Origin: Epichloe hybrida
Taxonomy: Eukaryota; Ascomycota; Sordariomycetes; Hypocreales; Clavicipitaceae
Reading direction: 5' to 3'
NCBI GenBank assembly: GCA_019022495.1
Contig: JAFEKR010000008.1
Location: 1,922,001-1,986,000 of the forward strand
DNA: 64,000 nucleotides
The position numbers were made by a program, and so were the translations under genes. Of this stretch, positions 54,406-64,000 are shown piece after piece; positions within the stretch are counted from its first letter, which is position 1, and each line of letters opens with the position of its first letter. The notes under the pieces are model-generated. The model worked only from the letters and a program-made list of their open reading frames with translations. It made no database searches and had not been told where the DNA came from.

Positions 54406-55208
54406 TCACCCAATAGGCTTCAGTTTCTTCTTCTTCTTCTTGTCCCCGTCCGTCGACTTGCCCTTCTGAAACGTTCTCCAACTGCTGATTCTCTCATCTC
54501 TCGTCGCCTCCCAATCCTGCTCATGCTGCCTCTTTCGCTTCCTCTCTTCCAAATCAGCGTCCTGTTTCCTCAACTCCCTGCCTTCTTCCTGCATTTGGGC
54601 CTTCATTTGCCGCCTCCGTCGGTGCTCATTGTCAATCAGCACCTCTTTTGATTTTTCGCGCCACTTCTTGGCAAAGTCACTTGTTTTGAGCTCGGGGCTG
54701 TCCACGGTCCATTTGTTTTCGCGGATCAAGAGCATTCGCGCGTCGGCAATAGCTTCGTCCAGTCTTTCGCGGTGCTTCTCGTCCATGAGCTCCGTTTGTG
54801 CCTTTTTGAGACGGTCGAAGGCATCGGGGGCTTGAGGGTTCTTCGTCTTGTCCGGATGGATAAGGAGGGACTTTTTGCGATAGGTGACTTTAATGTCGGA
54901 TTCGGGGACACCTGGTTGGAGATCTAGTACGGCGTAGCTGCGCGGTGCGTTCTTGGTTAGTCAATGGTCTTGGAGTTGCGTCGACGTTTCTTCGCGTGCC
55001 CGCTTCGAGGTGTCAGTCTTACGCATCCAGCCGGAATGCCCTGAGAATCCGATCGATTTCAGCATCCTGCGACGTGTGGCCCGTCAGTGGTCACGTTGCT
55101 TGACTTTGATGAATCGGGGAGGAGATGGCATGCCTTGTCGAATTCTTTGGCTTCCACTTCAAGGGCATCGAGTGCATCTTTGTCTTCTTTCGAGTCTTCT
55201 GCAGCCAT
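54406..55208 (-). CDS. DNAJC8/Spf31-like J-domain protein
   Basis: Type III J-protein related to spliceosome-associated human DNAJC8 and fission-yeast Spf31; a role in splicing is by family. Exons 55208-55134, 55066-55023 and 54937-54406 give 216 residues. Conserved parts are EAKEFDKDAEIDRILRAFRL and AYAVLDLQPGV, and the J-domain HPD in SLLIHPDKTKNPQAPDAF. A long charged helix (EEGRELRKQDADLEERKRKR) and a Lys-rich C-terminus follow. The first intron must begin GC rather than GT (FDK followed by GCATGC), because only this junction gives the family sequence. It is head-to-head with DBP10, 341 bp apart. Confidence 0.9.
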
Positions 55209-55549
55209 TCTGACACGAGTAGGACAAAGGCAATAGCAAAGGCGTCGCTTCTTGTCGCCTTGCGAGGCTGTCGTGGACTCAACCGGTTACAATGTCCACT
55301 CACTACATACGGACTAGTAGTACTCCGTAGTTTTTTTGGTTTCGAGGCCGGGGTCCACTTGCATGCCCCGCGGCGATAAGATAACGGGATGTTAGGGCGG
55401 CCCCGGAAAAAAAAAAAGAAACAAAAAAAACCACGGCTGCCTGCTCGTGCAGTTGTCGACTTTGGGGAATTGCTATGACACTGTGGGCTCCCACTCTCAA
55501 ACTCTCAAACTCGGATCTTCGCGAGAAAAGTGCTAGCCGAACCGTCACA
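55209..55549. promoter_or_regulatory. divergent DNAJC8-like/DBP10 promoter region
   Basis: 341 bp containing a TACTCCGTA motif (55321-55329) and A-runs near 55408-55432. It must serve both genes. No TATA element is evident. Confidence 0.5.
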
Positions 55550-57627
55550 ATGCCTCGACGTGCAGCTTCTCCGGCTACCTCGGAGCAGGAGCTTGATATT
55601 CTCGACTCGTTATACCCCGGAGACGACGGAAACGGGGACCAGACTCATTCGGCCGGCCATCAAGTCGACTTCGACGATATCTTGGACGATGCCCAGGGGG
55701 GCGATGATGGCGACGAGGCTTTTATTGCCCTCCAGCAAGCGGCATCATACCGCAAGAATACTAATTTGAAGGGCAGAACGGTTAAAAAGGGCGGCGGTTT
55801 TCAGGCAATGGGTACCAACTACAGTTTCCTCTTCTCTTGCCATCCGTGGCCGCACGTACTGACCGCTTCCATGTAGGCCTCAATGCAAATCTACTCAAAG
55901 CCATCACACGAAAGGGTTTCTCGGTCCCCACGCCCATTCAGAGAAAAACCATTCCTCTTCTTCTTGACCGCAAAGATGTCGTTGGTATGGCTCGAACGGG
56001 CTCCGGCAAAACGGGCGCCTTTGTTATTCCCATGATTGAGAAACTGCGAGCACACAGCGCTAGGTTCGGCAGCAGAGCTCTGATCTTGTCACCTTCCCGA
56101 GAATTGGCCATTCAAACTCTGAAAGTCGTCAAAGAGTTCGCTCGCGGAACTGACCTGAAAGCTGTGCTTCTGGTTGGCGGTGACAGCCTGGAGGAGCAAT
56201 TCTCCTCCATGGCCGCCAATCCCGACATCATCATCGCCACTCCCGGCCGTTTCTTGCATTTGAAGGTCGAAATGTCCCTGGATCTCTCTTCTATTCAATA
56301 CGTCGTATTCGACGAAGCTGACAGGTTGTTTGAGATGGGGTTTGCTACACAACTCACTGAGATTCTGCACTCCTTACCTCCTTCTCGACAGACTTTACTC
56401 TTCTCTGCTACTCTGCCTGCATCATTGGTAGAGTTCGCAAGAGCCGGTTTACAAGATCCTAGTCTCATCCGACTGGACGCAGAAACCAAGGTATCGCCGG
56501 ATCTTGAGAGCGCCTTCTTTTCTGTCAAGGGGGCGGAAAAGGAAGGCTCCTTGCTGCACATTCTTCACGATGTAATCAAGGTTCCCCTGGGCACTCCAGA
56601 AGAACCCAAACAGGAGGGGGATAAGTCGTCAAAGAAGCGAAAGCGAACGGCGGACAGTGGCCCAGGTAAACCTACGGAACACTCAACCATCGTCTTCACG
56701 GCTACAAAACATCACGTCGAGTATCTTGCCAACGTTCTTCAGAGTGCGGGATTTGCTGTATCACATGTCTACGGTTCGCTTGACCAGACAGCCCGAAGAA
56801 ACCAAGTCGAGGACTTTCGACGGGGCAGGACCAATGTTCTCGTTGTGACTGACGTGGCAGCCCGTGGTATCGATATACCCATTCTAGCAAACGTCATCAA
56901 TTACGACTTTCCATCACAGCCCAAGATCTTCGTTCACAGAGTCGGTCGAACGGCTCGTGCTGGCCAGCGTGGCTGGAGCTACAGTCTTGTTCGGGAAACC
57001 GACGCACCGTACTTACTCGACCTGCAATTATTCTTGGGCAGAAAATTGGTCCTCGGCCAGGCGGGTGACGAGCCCTCCTTCGCTTCTGATATCGTAGTGG
57101 GCGCATTGAAGAGAGACATGGTTGAGGCCAATGTCGAGTGGATGAACAAACTTCTAACCGAGGACCTGGACATCAACACCCTGCGCGGCGTCGCTGCCAA
57201 GGCCGAAAAACTCTATCTGAGAACGCGAAACTCAGCCTCCAGCCAGAGCGCCAAGCGTTCTAAAGAAATGGTATCATCCACCGGGTGGAATCAGCTTCAT
57301 ATATTGTTTGGCGAAGACGTCGACGGCATTGAGCAAGCACGAACAGACATGCTCGCCAGAATCAGCGGGTTCAGACCCCAAGAGACCATCTTCGAAGTCA
57401 GCCATACCGACAAATCACACGCCGAAGCAGCAGAGATGATGAAACAGCTACGAAAGAGAATCACCCCAAAGAACAGACAACCCAAGAAGCAACAAGTTGA
57501 TGATTACCAAGACGAAGACTTTGACCTCCCGTCATACACTACGCGTAACAATGCCACCGCAGATGACTCTGACGACGACCCACTGGACGATGAAATGCCC
57601 GACATAGAAAAAGCCAACTCCCCCTCA

Positions 57628-57659
<32 letters not shown>

Positions 57660-58332
57660 TCTCGAAGTCACCATCTCTAATCCTTCCAACAAAAAGGGCA
57701 AAACCGACTGGCGCGACTCCGAAGTCTTCATGAGCTACACACCACGCACAACCAACGCCGCCGAGGAACGTGGCTACGGTGTTCACTCCGGCGGGTTCGT
57801 CGAAGCAGCCCGCGACGCAACCATGGACTTCACCAACGACGAAACCGCAAAGTCCTTTGGCCAACCGGCCCGGTCCAAGATGCGCTGGGACGCCAAATCC
57901 AAAAAGTACGTGTCTCGTGATAATGACGAGGATGGCTCCAAGGGCAGCAGGATGATTACCGGCGAGTCCGGCGTCAAGATAGCGGCGTCTTTCCAAAGCG
58001 GTCGCTACGACAAGTGGAAGCGCTCTCAGCGCATGAGAGGTCTACCGAGGGTTGGGGAGACGGAGAAGCTGGGCACGACGCAGGGGATACCGAACGGTGT
58101 GCGGTACAAGCATAAGCTGGAGAAGGCACCCAAGGAGGCTGACAAGTATAGAGATGACTTTGAGGTTCGCAAGAAGAGAGTCGCCGAGGCGAGGGAGAAG
58201 CGCGTCGGTAGATTCAAGGACGGCATGGGTAGTAAGAAGGAGCTCAAGGGCGCAAGCGATATTCGCAAATCAAGGGAGGAGAAGCAGAGAAAGTTGGCAA
58301 AGAATGCTAGACCGCAAAAAAAGAAGAAGTAA
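55550..58332 (+). CDS. DBP10: ATP-dependent RNA helicase DBP10
   Basis: Nucleolar DEAD-box helicase of 60S ribosomal subunit assembly. Exons 55550-55811 and 55877-58332 give 905 residues. Helicase motifs in order: [10 protein letters not shown] (Q motif), [11 protein letters not shown] (I), SPSRELAIQ (Ia), TPGRFLH (Ib), [13 protein letters not shown] (II), LFSATLP (III), HVYGSLDQ (IV), [13 protein letters not shown] (V) and [14 protein letters not shown] (VI). An acidic stretch with a long Asp run (GAC repeats near 57631-57660) follows the helicase core. The basic C-terminal domain is typical of DBP10 ([10 protein letters not shown]..., [16 protein letters not shown]) and ends in a Lys-rich tail. 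The first intron splits the Q-motif approach ([12 protein letters not shown]). Confidence 0.96.
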
Positions 58333-58976
58333 GACCGACAGACAGATGGCTAGATACATACCTTGACGAATTGACACGCACATATTTGGTTACTATGTTG
58401 TTTCCAGATATATTCAAAATGAACTGGGTGCAAAACAAATGCGCAACAACACACACGGGCTCAAAAGTATGGATCAAAAAAATTAACTTCTATCACGTAG
58501 CAAGATTCTTGGTATCTGAGCAATATAATGTTTCGCGTCATTGCCCTCTTCCCCCAGACGCCTTGCCTCGCCTAATAAAAAAAATTAAGAAAAAAAAATA
58601 AAAGAAGAAGGAAGAGAAGAAGAAGAAGAAGAGGATTTAAAATGGCAAGTCACATGGTATTCCCAAGGCCGAACGTTTCACGAATTACAAGCACTGCTCC
58701 ATTGACCACAGAGACACTCATCATACTATGCCACAAAACTCGGATTCGAAAGGTTGGTAGAAGAAATGTATCAAAGAAATTGTGCTATTGGGTATCGTGG
58801 TAGTGATGCTAATGCAATATCAAAGCAACAGGGAAAGAGATTCGAAGGAGAAATGGAGGCGTGGTGCATGTTGCCGACTCGTGGTGATCCCCGCATCTGC
58901 TCTTGAGCAGGTGCAGAGTCGGCAGGCCAGCTCAAGAAAATGACAATGGTAAGTGTCATCAGGTTTCTTTGCCATG
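58333..58976. other. convergent 3' regions
   Basis: AT-rich, with A-runs and GAAGAA repeats near 58576-58634. No gene supported. Confidence 0.55.
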
Positions 58977-61900
58977 CTACTCAATGGCGTCCATGCTGGC
59001 CACCCAATCTCGCACAGCATCACGTAAAATACTTTGGCAATGGCGATCGTGACGGTTGTTCTTTAATCCAACATGATCCCCGTCTCGCTTGTCGACGGCC
59101 TCGCGGAACATGTCTTCAAGAGCAGACAAAATAACCGTCTTGCATTGGGTTCTGGGGGCATTGAGAGCTGGATCAGGCTTTGCTAGCTGTGTAATTTGTG
59201 ACAAGGTGTCGGGCATCGTACTTTCACTTTCAATGTTGTCGTGAATGTCACTGCGGGTTTGCGACGAATTGGTGGAGCTTCCCTTGCTACCATCGCCGTT
59301 CATGTAAACGACTTTGTCAACGGCGTCCTTCAGGGAGTCGTCACAGCTGAAAATCGACTCCTCGGTCCATTCTTCCTCGAGCTGTGTCTCATAAGGTAGA
59401 ATCGATGGTGTCAGTATAATGTTTCCAGCAGGGCCAAGAGTGCCCGTGTGGGTACCACCAGTGCGACCAAGCACGGCTTTTGGTCGCACCAGTCTTCTGT
59501 ATATGATTCGGCTGATTGTGTTGCTAGTCGTATCCGCAATAAGAACGCTGCTGACATCCACCCACCGTTCCGTTGCTACATGTCGTCCTTGGGGGTTTGT
59601 AGGGGCGGGGGTCGGCTCCGCTCGCATAGCTGCTTTAATTTTTTCGACAAGATTGTCCTGTGGTGGTAATGCTTGAAGCGCAAAATCGGGGTGGAAGCGG
59701 TTCAACCATCCTGCGGCATTCAAGGGAAGGTCGCCCTCAATGGCGAAACGAGTCTGCTCAAACGTCTCCAAACCATTGGGCAGGCCCAGGGTCGACAGGT
59801 ATCCGCTACTCGAAGGGGAGCTAATCGCCGACTCAAAAGATGTGATGTAATCAGGAAAGGGGACATCCACATCTATCACGCCGTCCTCGGCATTAATGGA
59901 CGTCTTGACTGGCGACTCGAACGCGCCATTTGGATCCGGTGTTCGATCGGCTTGAGCAAATGATCCTCGACCTCGGACGCTAGTGAAGCTCTCTCGTGGA
60001 GTGCCGACATCACGAGCATCTACCCCTCGACGACGTGCAGCCACGCCGCCATCGATTTGCTCTTCTGGGGACTCTCGGACCATTTCTGAAAGCTTGTCGA
60101 CACGCCCAAAGCCAGACTTCACGGGCGAGCGAAGCTCAGCGCTTCCCTGGCCGTACGTACCACTGTCCATGGAATCTCGACGACGAGGGCTCCATAAACC
60201 CCCTATCAGGCTACCCCATTTTAAGCCTGAGCTAGGAGGCCGCGACACACACCCAGCTTGTCCGCTACTGTCTCCCCTTTTCAAGGACCGCTTGAGGTCG
60301 TCGGCGGCTACACTCCCGCTACTTCCAGGCCGTGGTCTCCTCTGGTTTTCGCGCTGCTGAACGCTCGTGAAATGAGGCGTTGTGGTTTCGGCCATGATTG
60401 TCGTCGTAGTCGCCGCGCTACTTTTTCGAGTGACGATGTCTGTTCCGGGCATCGGCAGGTTGGTAGTACGGATAGAGGCGGCATCGGACGCTCGTCTTTG
60501 ATGATTACGATCGATGCCAATCTGCGCAAATTGAGGAGAAACACCTGTCGCGTTTCTCGCACTTTGGCTGGTGTTCCTGGAATGAGACGCTCGTCGCAGT
60601 CCACTTCGACGATTGATTTTGCGTCGCAGGGATTCTTCCCGAAGAACGGGGATAATGAATGTCGGCGGCGAGTTGGAGTAGCCGCCAATGGATGCAGACA
60701 TGCTCGGCCGATGCGCTCTAGTGGCGTGAATCTGTTGGTTGGCGGGCAGGAAGGCGGAAAGCAAAAATATCAGTCGACGAGCAGCCATTTTGTCATTGGA
60801 GATGATGACGGTGCGTGCAGGGAGGGACAAGTCCTCCTCGTTGCGGGTTCGACGAGCCAGGGCTGCACGTTTGCCGTACGCGGGGCCGCACAAGGCTTGG
60901 AGCCAGTCGGTATGCGTTGAGAGGAATCCTGTCAGGAGATTGTGGAAGAATGCCGTAAGGCCCAATGGGGCTGCCCATTTGAAAGTCCAAATTGCCTCGT
61001 CCCTCCAGATGCCCCACCTGCCTTGACCGGTGACAACACGAGCGGCGCTGACCCCCATGACGATTCTACTTCGCGCCAAGCCAACTTCGGAAGCAATGTT
61101 GATATCGTCGGCGAGGCAATTTGGCCACAGTGATACGAGCTTAGTTGTACTCTTAGGAGGCTTAGCTCGAGGTACCTCGCTTCCACGTCGGTCGGATGTT
61201 GACGGTGTTTGAGGGACAATGTTTGCGTGTGGCGGTCCAATATGAGGGCCTGGTGATGCACTGTCTGCTTGCTTCAGCATTGCGTGAATCGTCGTGGCAA
61301 CCAAGGATTGAAGATGGGTCAAAGTCCGCATGATTATGTCCCAATGTTGGGTCAAAGAGTCAATCCTATCTTCTATGTCAATCGCGTCCGCCGTATCTCC
61401 ATAGGTAACAGACCCTGACATATTCCAGCCAGCTCTTGTCGAATTGTAAGAAGATGAGAACAGATCCTGGTCATTGTATGATCCTGATTCGCGAAACAAC
61501 GACTTGGTGGGTAGCGCGGATGAGATTCTGGGAACCACTTGGGGGATCTGTACCACTAGAACTACAGCGTACATTGGAGTGCGTCGCTGTTTTGGTTGCG
61601 GCTTCTTCTTTCTTTGCGCAGACTCTCTCCCTGGAGAAGGAAAGGGGAATTCGCTGCTATCCTCACCCGAATAGTGATTTTGCGGCGTTGCATCGGAGTC
61701 AGCATCGTCCACGGAGAGATTTACGGGGAACAGCCGAGTAATGAGGACTTTTCGCTTATCATTCTGGCGGGAAGGATCCCCCCCTGGAAGATGGCCGGCC
61801 CCTAGAGTAGGAGAGATGACCTGTGATGAATAAGACTGCGAAAGCTTGCTAGATCGGCCACTGGAACGACCGATGGAACTTCGGCCGTCACCGAAAATCG

Positions 61901-62591
61901 ACGAAGCCGCCGACTCGTTCACCCGAGCGTCACTGGGAACCACATGTACCTTTGTTGAAGTACCTTTGTAAGCCATTAGCTCGGAGTTACCGAAGATGCA
62001 GCTAGAGAAGGTCGCAAGCTCATCCCTATACTCGCGCGCAGCTCTTTGAAATTCAGTTTCGCTGTGGCTCTGGGTTCGACAATGAATGGATGCCCGGCGA
62101 TCAAAGGCCCCTTGGCGAGGTTGCGGGTTTTCAGCTTGAATGATCAACGGTTTGGCGGATTGGGTCAGACTGCCCTTACGAGCGGACATGGCTGCTCTCC
62201 TGGGATCCTGGCGAGCAGGTGAGCGATCCGAGGCCGTCGTCGGTTCGGGGGGCGGGTGACTGTCGAATAAGAGCGATGCATTCGCGGGCCCAAGAGCGTC
62301 TTGCATGACGATGATGCGAACATCCTTAACGTCAAGCTCGACATCCTCACTGTAATCGAAAGCATGGGCAGTTGTCGTTCCGGGAGTAGTTGGGGTTGTA
62401 GAAAGTGGGAAAACTTGGTCATTCCGATGTTGGTAGAGCGCCTGGGTATCCGGAAACAGGAGATTGCGCGTGTGAATATCCTCTTGCACGGATTCGAGAG
62501 ATAAAACAGGGCGAGATGTGCTGTTACTGTCTGTTTCAACCGAGGGTGAAGCGGAGCCCCCAGAGCCCAAGTGAAGCAATCTTCCCAACAT
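58977..62591 (-). CDS. folliculin-interacting protein (FNIP/Lst4-like)
   Basis: Fungal counterpart of FNIP/Lst4, the longin-DENN partner of folliculin/Lst7 in nutrient signalling to TORC1 at the vacuole; assignment rests on overall architecture and is less firm than for its neighbours. One exon of 1204 residues from MLGRLLHLGSGGSASPS. Conserved-looking ordered blocks are DVRIIVMQDALG, TFSSCIFGNSELMAYKG, MYAVVLVVQIP, LTQHWDIIMRTLTHLQ, LGLTAFFHNLLTGFLSTHTD, RTVIISNDKMAARRLIFLLS, NRFHPDFALQAL and the C-terminal MFREAVDKR...LRDAVRDWVASMD. They are separated by long Ser/Arg-rich disordered stretches. A spliced leader is likely: an acceptor (TTGTAG) stands about 25 bp upstream of the ATG. The frame remains open a little further upstream but without an ATG. 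Confidence 0.75.
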   Translation of the reverse strand: MLGRLLHLGSGGSASPSVETDSNSTSRPVLSLESVQEDIHTRNLLFPDTQALYQHRNDQVFPLSTTPTTPGTTTAHAFDYSEDVELDVKDVRIIVMQDALGPANASLLFDSHPPPEPTTASDRSPARQDPRRAAMSARKGSLTQSAKPLIIQAENPQPRQGAFDRRASIHCRTQSHSETEFQRAAREYRDELATFSSCIFGNSELMAYKGTSTKVHVVPSDARVNESAASSIFGDGRSSIGRSSGRSSKLSQSYSSQVISPTLGAGHLPGGDPSRQNDKRKVLITRLFPVNLSVDDADSDATPQNHYSGEDSSEFPFPSPGRESAQRKKKPQPKQRRTPMYAVVLVVQIPQVVPRISSALPTKSLFRESGSYNDQDLFSSSYNSTRAGWNMSGSVTYGDTADAIDIEDRIDSLTQHWDIIMRTLTHLQSLVATTIHAMLKQADSASPGPHIGPPHANIVPQTPSTSDRRGSEVPRAKPPKSTTKLVSLWPNCLADDINIASEVGLARSRIVMGVSAARVVTGQGRWGIWRDEAIWTFKWAAPLGLTAFFHNLLTGFLSTHTDWLQALCGPAYGKRAALARRTRNEEDLSLPARTVIISNDKMAARRLIFLLSAFLPANQQIHATRAHRPSMSASIGGYSNSPPTFIIPVLREESLRRKINRRSGLRRASHSRNTSQSARNATGVSPQFAQIGIDRNHQRRASDAASIRTTNLPMPGTDIVTRKSSAATTTTIMAETTTPHFTSVQQRENQRRPRPGSSGSVAADDLKRSLKRGDSSGQAGCVSRPPSSGLKWGSLIGGLWSPRRRDSMDSGTYGQGSAELRSPVKSGFGRVDKLSEMVRESPEEQIDGGVAARRRGVDARDVGTPRESFTSVRGRGSFAQADRTPDPNGAFESPVKTSINAEDGVIDVDVPFPDYITSFESAISSPSSSGYLSTLGLPNGLETFEQTRFAIEGDLPLNAAGWLNRFHPDFALQALPPQDNLVEKIKAAMRAEPTPAPTNPQGRHVATERWVDVSSVLIADTTSNTISRIIYRRLVRPKAVLGRTGGTHTGTLGPAGNIILTPSILPYETQLEEEWTEESIFSCDDSLKDAVDKVVYMNGDGSKGSSTNSSQTRSDIHDNIESESTMPDTLSQITQLAKPDPALNAPRTQCKTVILSALEDMFREAVDKRDGDHVGLKNNRHDRHCQSILRDAVRDWVASMDAIE

Positions 62592-64000
62592 GTCGTGAAG
62601 TAGATATAACCTACAATGTAGTGTTTTGGGGGGTGGGGAGTTGGGGGCTGAGGATGTCGTCTGCGAAGACTGCCCAATGACCAAGAGAATCGCTTTGGTT
62701 AAAGCGATCGACAGCTATCGAGGTCGCAAGAGACGGATACTTCAAGTCCAGTGCGCGGCCATCATCAGAGGCAGCGAATTCAACGACTTCCGTAGTGCAT
62801 GCATAGTCAACGTGAGCGGGTGTAAAATCCGAGCTCACCAAGATGCTGTTGGAGACGATAGCTTCCTCCGAGTGCAACTTTTGGCTATTCAGCGCGCTGA
62901 ACCTGGTAAGTGCAGTGCCGTCAGCCCAAGACAAGAGGAAAAGTTATACTACAATTCACTAGCGCTTGGAATAAAGTAGACAGGCGATGGGGAAAATTGA
63001 GGCCCGAGTCAGTTCTTGCGTAAGCGTCAAGAGACGGCGGTGGAGGCTGAGTGAGTCGACGGCCCAGTGCAGCGAGTGAACAGGACTAGGTAGACGGTGA
63101 AAAGCACTGCAATCAGACAGCGCGCAAAGCGAAAATCGGTGAGTCCAGAGACCAAGACTGGCAAGATTCGAACGGCGGCAATTATAACAGAGAAGAATAG
63201 AAGAGAACACAAGCCTGTCCGTTTTCGAGGAGGCTTCTTGCACGTGCGTACCGTCGGTGCGACTGCCCGACCTACTCCGAAGACCGGATGTCGCGGCGCG
63301 AGAAGAAGAGCCGGTGAGCGTTGCTTGTACAAGGGGCCGTGGTGACAATACAGAGCGGCGCAGACGAAGACAAAAACGGCTGAGTTTGTCGTCTGATGCT
63401 GTAACGAGGCCAAAAATCACCCCACGTCCCTTTGCTTTGGCGGCGTCGTGCGGTGTCGTGCGGTGAGGAGGAGGCGCAAGGTGTGAAGTTGGCCGTTGAT
63501 GGAAGAAAAAAGGATGGGTCGAGTGGACGAGAGGTCGAAGGCAGATGAACCAATGATTGATTGGTACGGACTACATGTACTCCGAACAGCAGCCCAAAAT
63601 GCCAGGCAGCTGCGAGCACTGAAATACAGGAAGGTGCGGGCAACTGCAGATAAGCGCAGGCAAGGGCAAGTGCGAAGGTCAAAGTGGGCGCGCGGCAGGT
63701 TGCACGTCGCGGGTTGTGCGTCAAACATGCAACCCAGAAAGTCGGGTCATGCGGACAAGCCCGGATATTTACAAGACGAAACTGTCTGGTGGTCTGGGTC
63801 TCTCATGCCAGCGAGGGACCTCGATCCCCAACAAGCAGGACAATCTGTATGTACGCGTTTTGTTGACGTGCGGACACGCTATTGCGGGTTTTAATCCGTA
63901 CAGCCGACGAGACCCAACCCAGACCGACCCCACCGCTCGTCCTATTGTAATTTGTCGTACGACTCGAGCCAGCCAACTAGCGTGGGGGTCCGGTCTTTTG
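62592..64000. other. intergenic region at the right edge
   Basis: Carries the FNIP-like gene's leader and promoter and then sequence without a convincing frame. A near match to the dispersed motif (TACTCCGAA) lies at about 63579. Anything further belongs to genes outside the window. Confidence 0.5.

Overview
The window is nuclear DNA of a filamentous ascomycete. Genes are split by many short introns (about 48-200 bp, GT..CTAAC..AG), promoters carry pyrimidine-rich leaders, and protein sequences look like those of Sordariomycetes. Hypocreales is my best guess; genus and species cannot be read from the sequence alone. I place 20 protein-coding genes that I trust, most with exon-by-exon models that close in frame, plus one tRNA.

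Layout. 1-2300 holds nothing I can support. 2562-5279 (+) is an RRM protein gene with an intron-containing leader and an in-frame TGA. 5731-7058 (-) is RIO2 kinase, divergent from RPN1 (7587-10511, +). 10997-13904 (-) is an OPT-family transporter, followed by 5-formyl-THF cyclo-ligase (14590-15385, +) and the importin MTR10 (16080-19264, +), which appears to lack one exon. 21342-24851 (+) is a 1040-residue cysteine-rich, poly-Q protein of unknown function, carrying a fresh tandem duplication across a splice donor. 26447-27477 (-) is RAS1. A 4.1 kb gene-poor stretch follows. 31620-33242 (-) is a MoaB/CinA-type protein with micro-exons, divergent from a GMF/AIM7 cofilin-fold gene (33612-34320). 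NBP35 (34458-35486, -), tRNA-Gln(CTG) (35948-36018, -), deoxyhypusine hydroxylase (36224-37255, +), RPA12 (37318-37822, -) and the cohesin loader SCC2/MIS4 (38374-44079, +) come next. After these lie a vacuolar Ca2+/H+ exchanger (45406-47700, +) and a short-chain dehydrogenase (48158-49141, -).

49142-52103 is the accessory-looking part of the window. It holds a small secreted cysteine-containing protein gene (50133-50569, -) built from tandem exon-plus-intron units, an 18-bp repeat array in that gene's leader, a 238-bp MITE with 27-bp inverted repeats and TA duplications, and dispersed TACGGAGTA motifs. Housekeeping genes resume with MDJ1 (52104-53825, +), a DNAJC8/Spf31-like gene (54406-55208, -), DBP10 (55550-58332, +) and a folliculin-interacting-protein/Lst4-like gene (58977-62591, -). 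The last 1.4 kb is intergenic.

Most genes are unrelated housekeeping functions: ribosome biogenesis (RIO2, DBP10, RPA12), proteasome (RPN1), nuclear import (MTR10), Fe-S assembly (NBP35), eIF5A hypusination (DOHH), cohesin loading (SCC2) and mitochondrial folding (MDJ1). They do not form a pathway cluster. The new biology, if any, is most likely in the mini-exon secreted-protein gene at 50.1-50.6 kb and the CX2CX6C-repeat protein at 21.3-24.9 kb.
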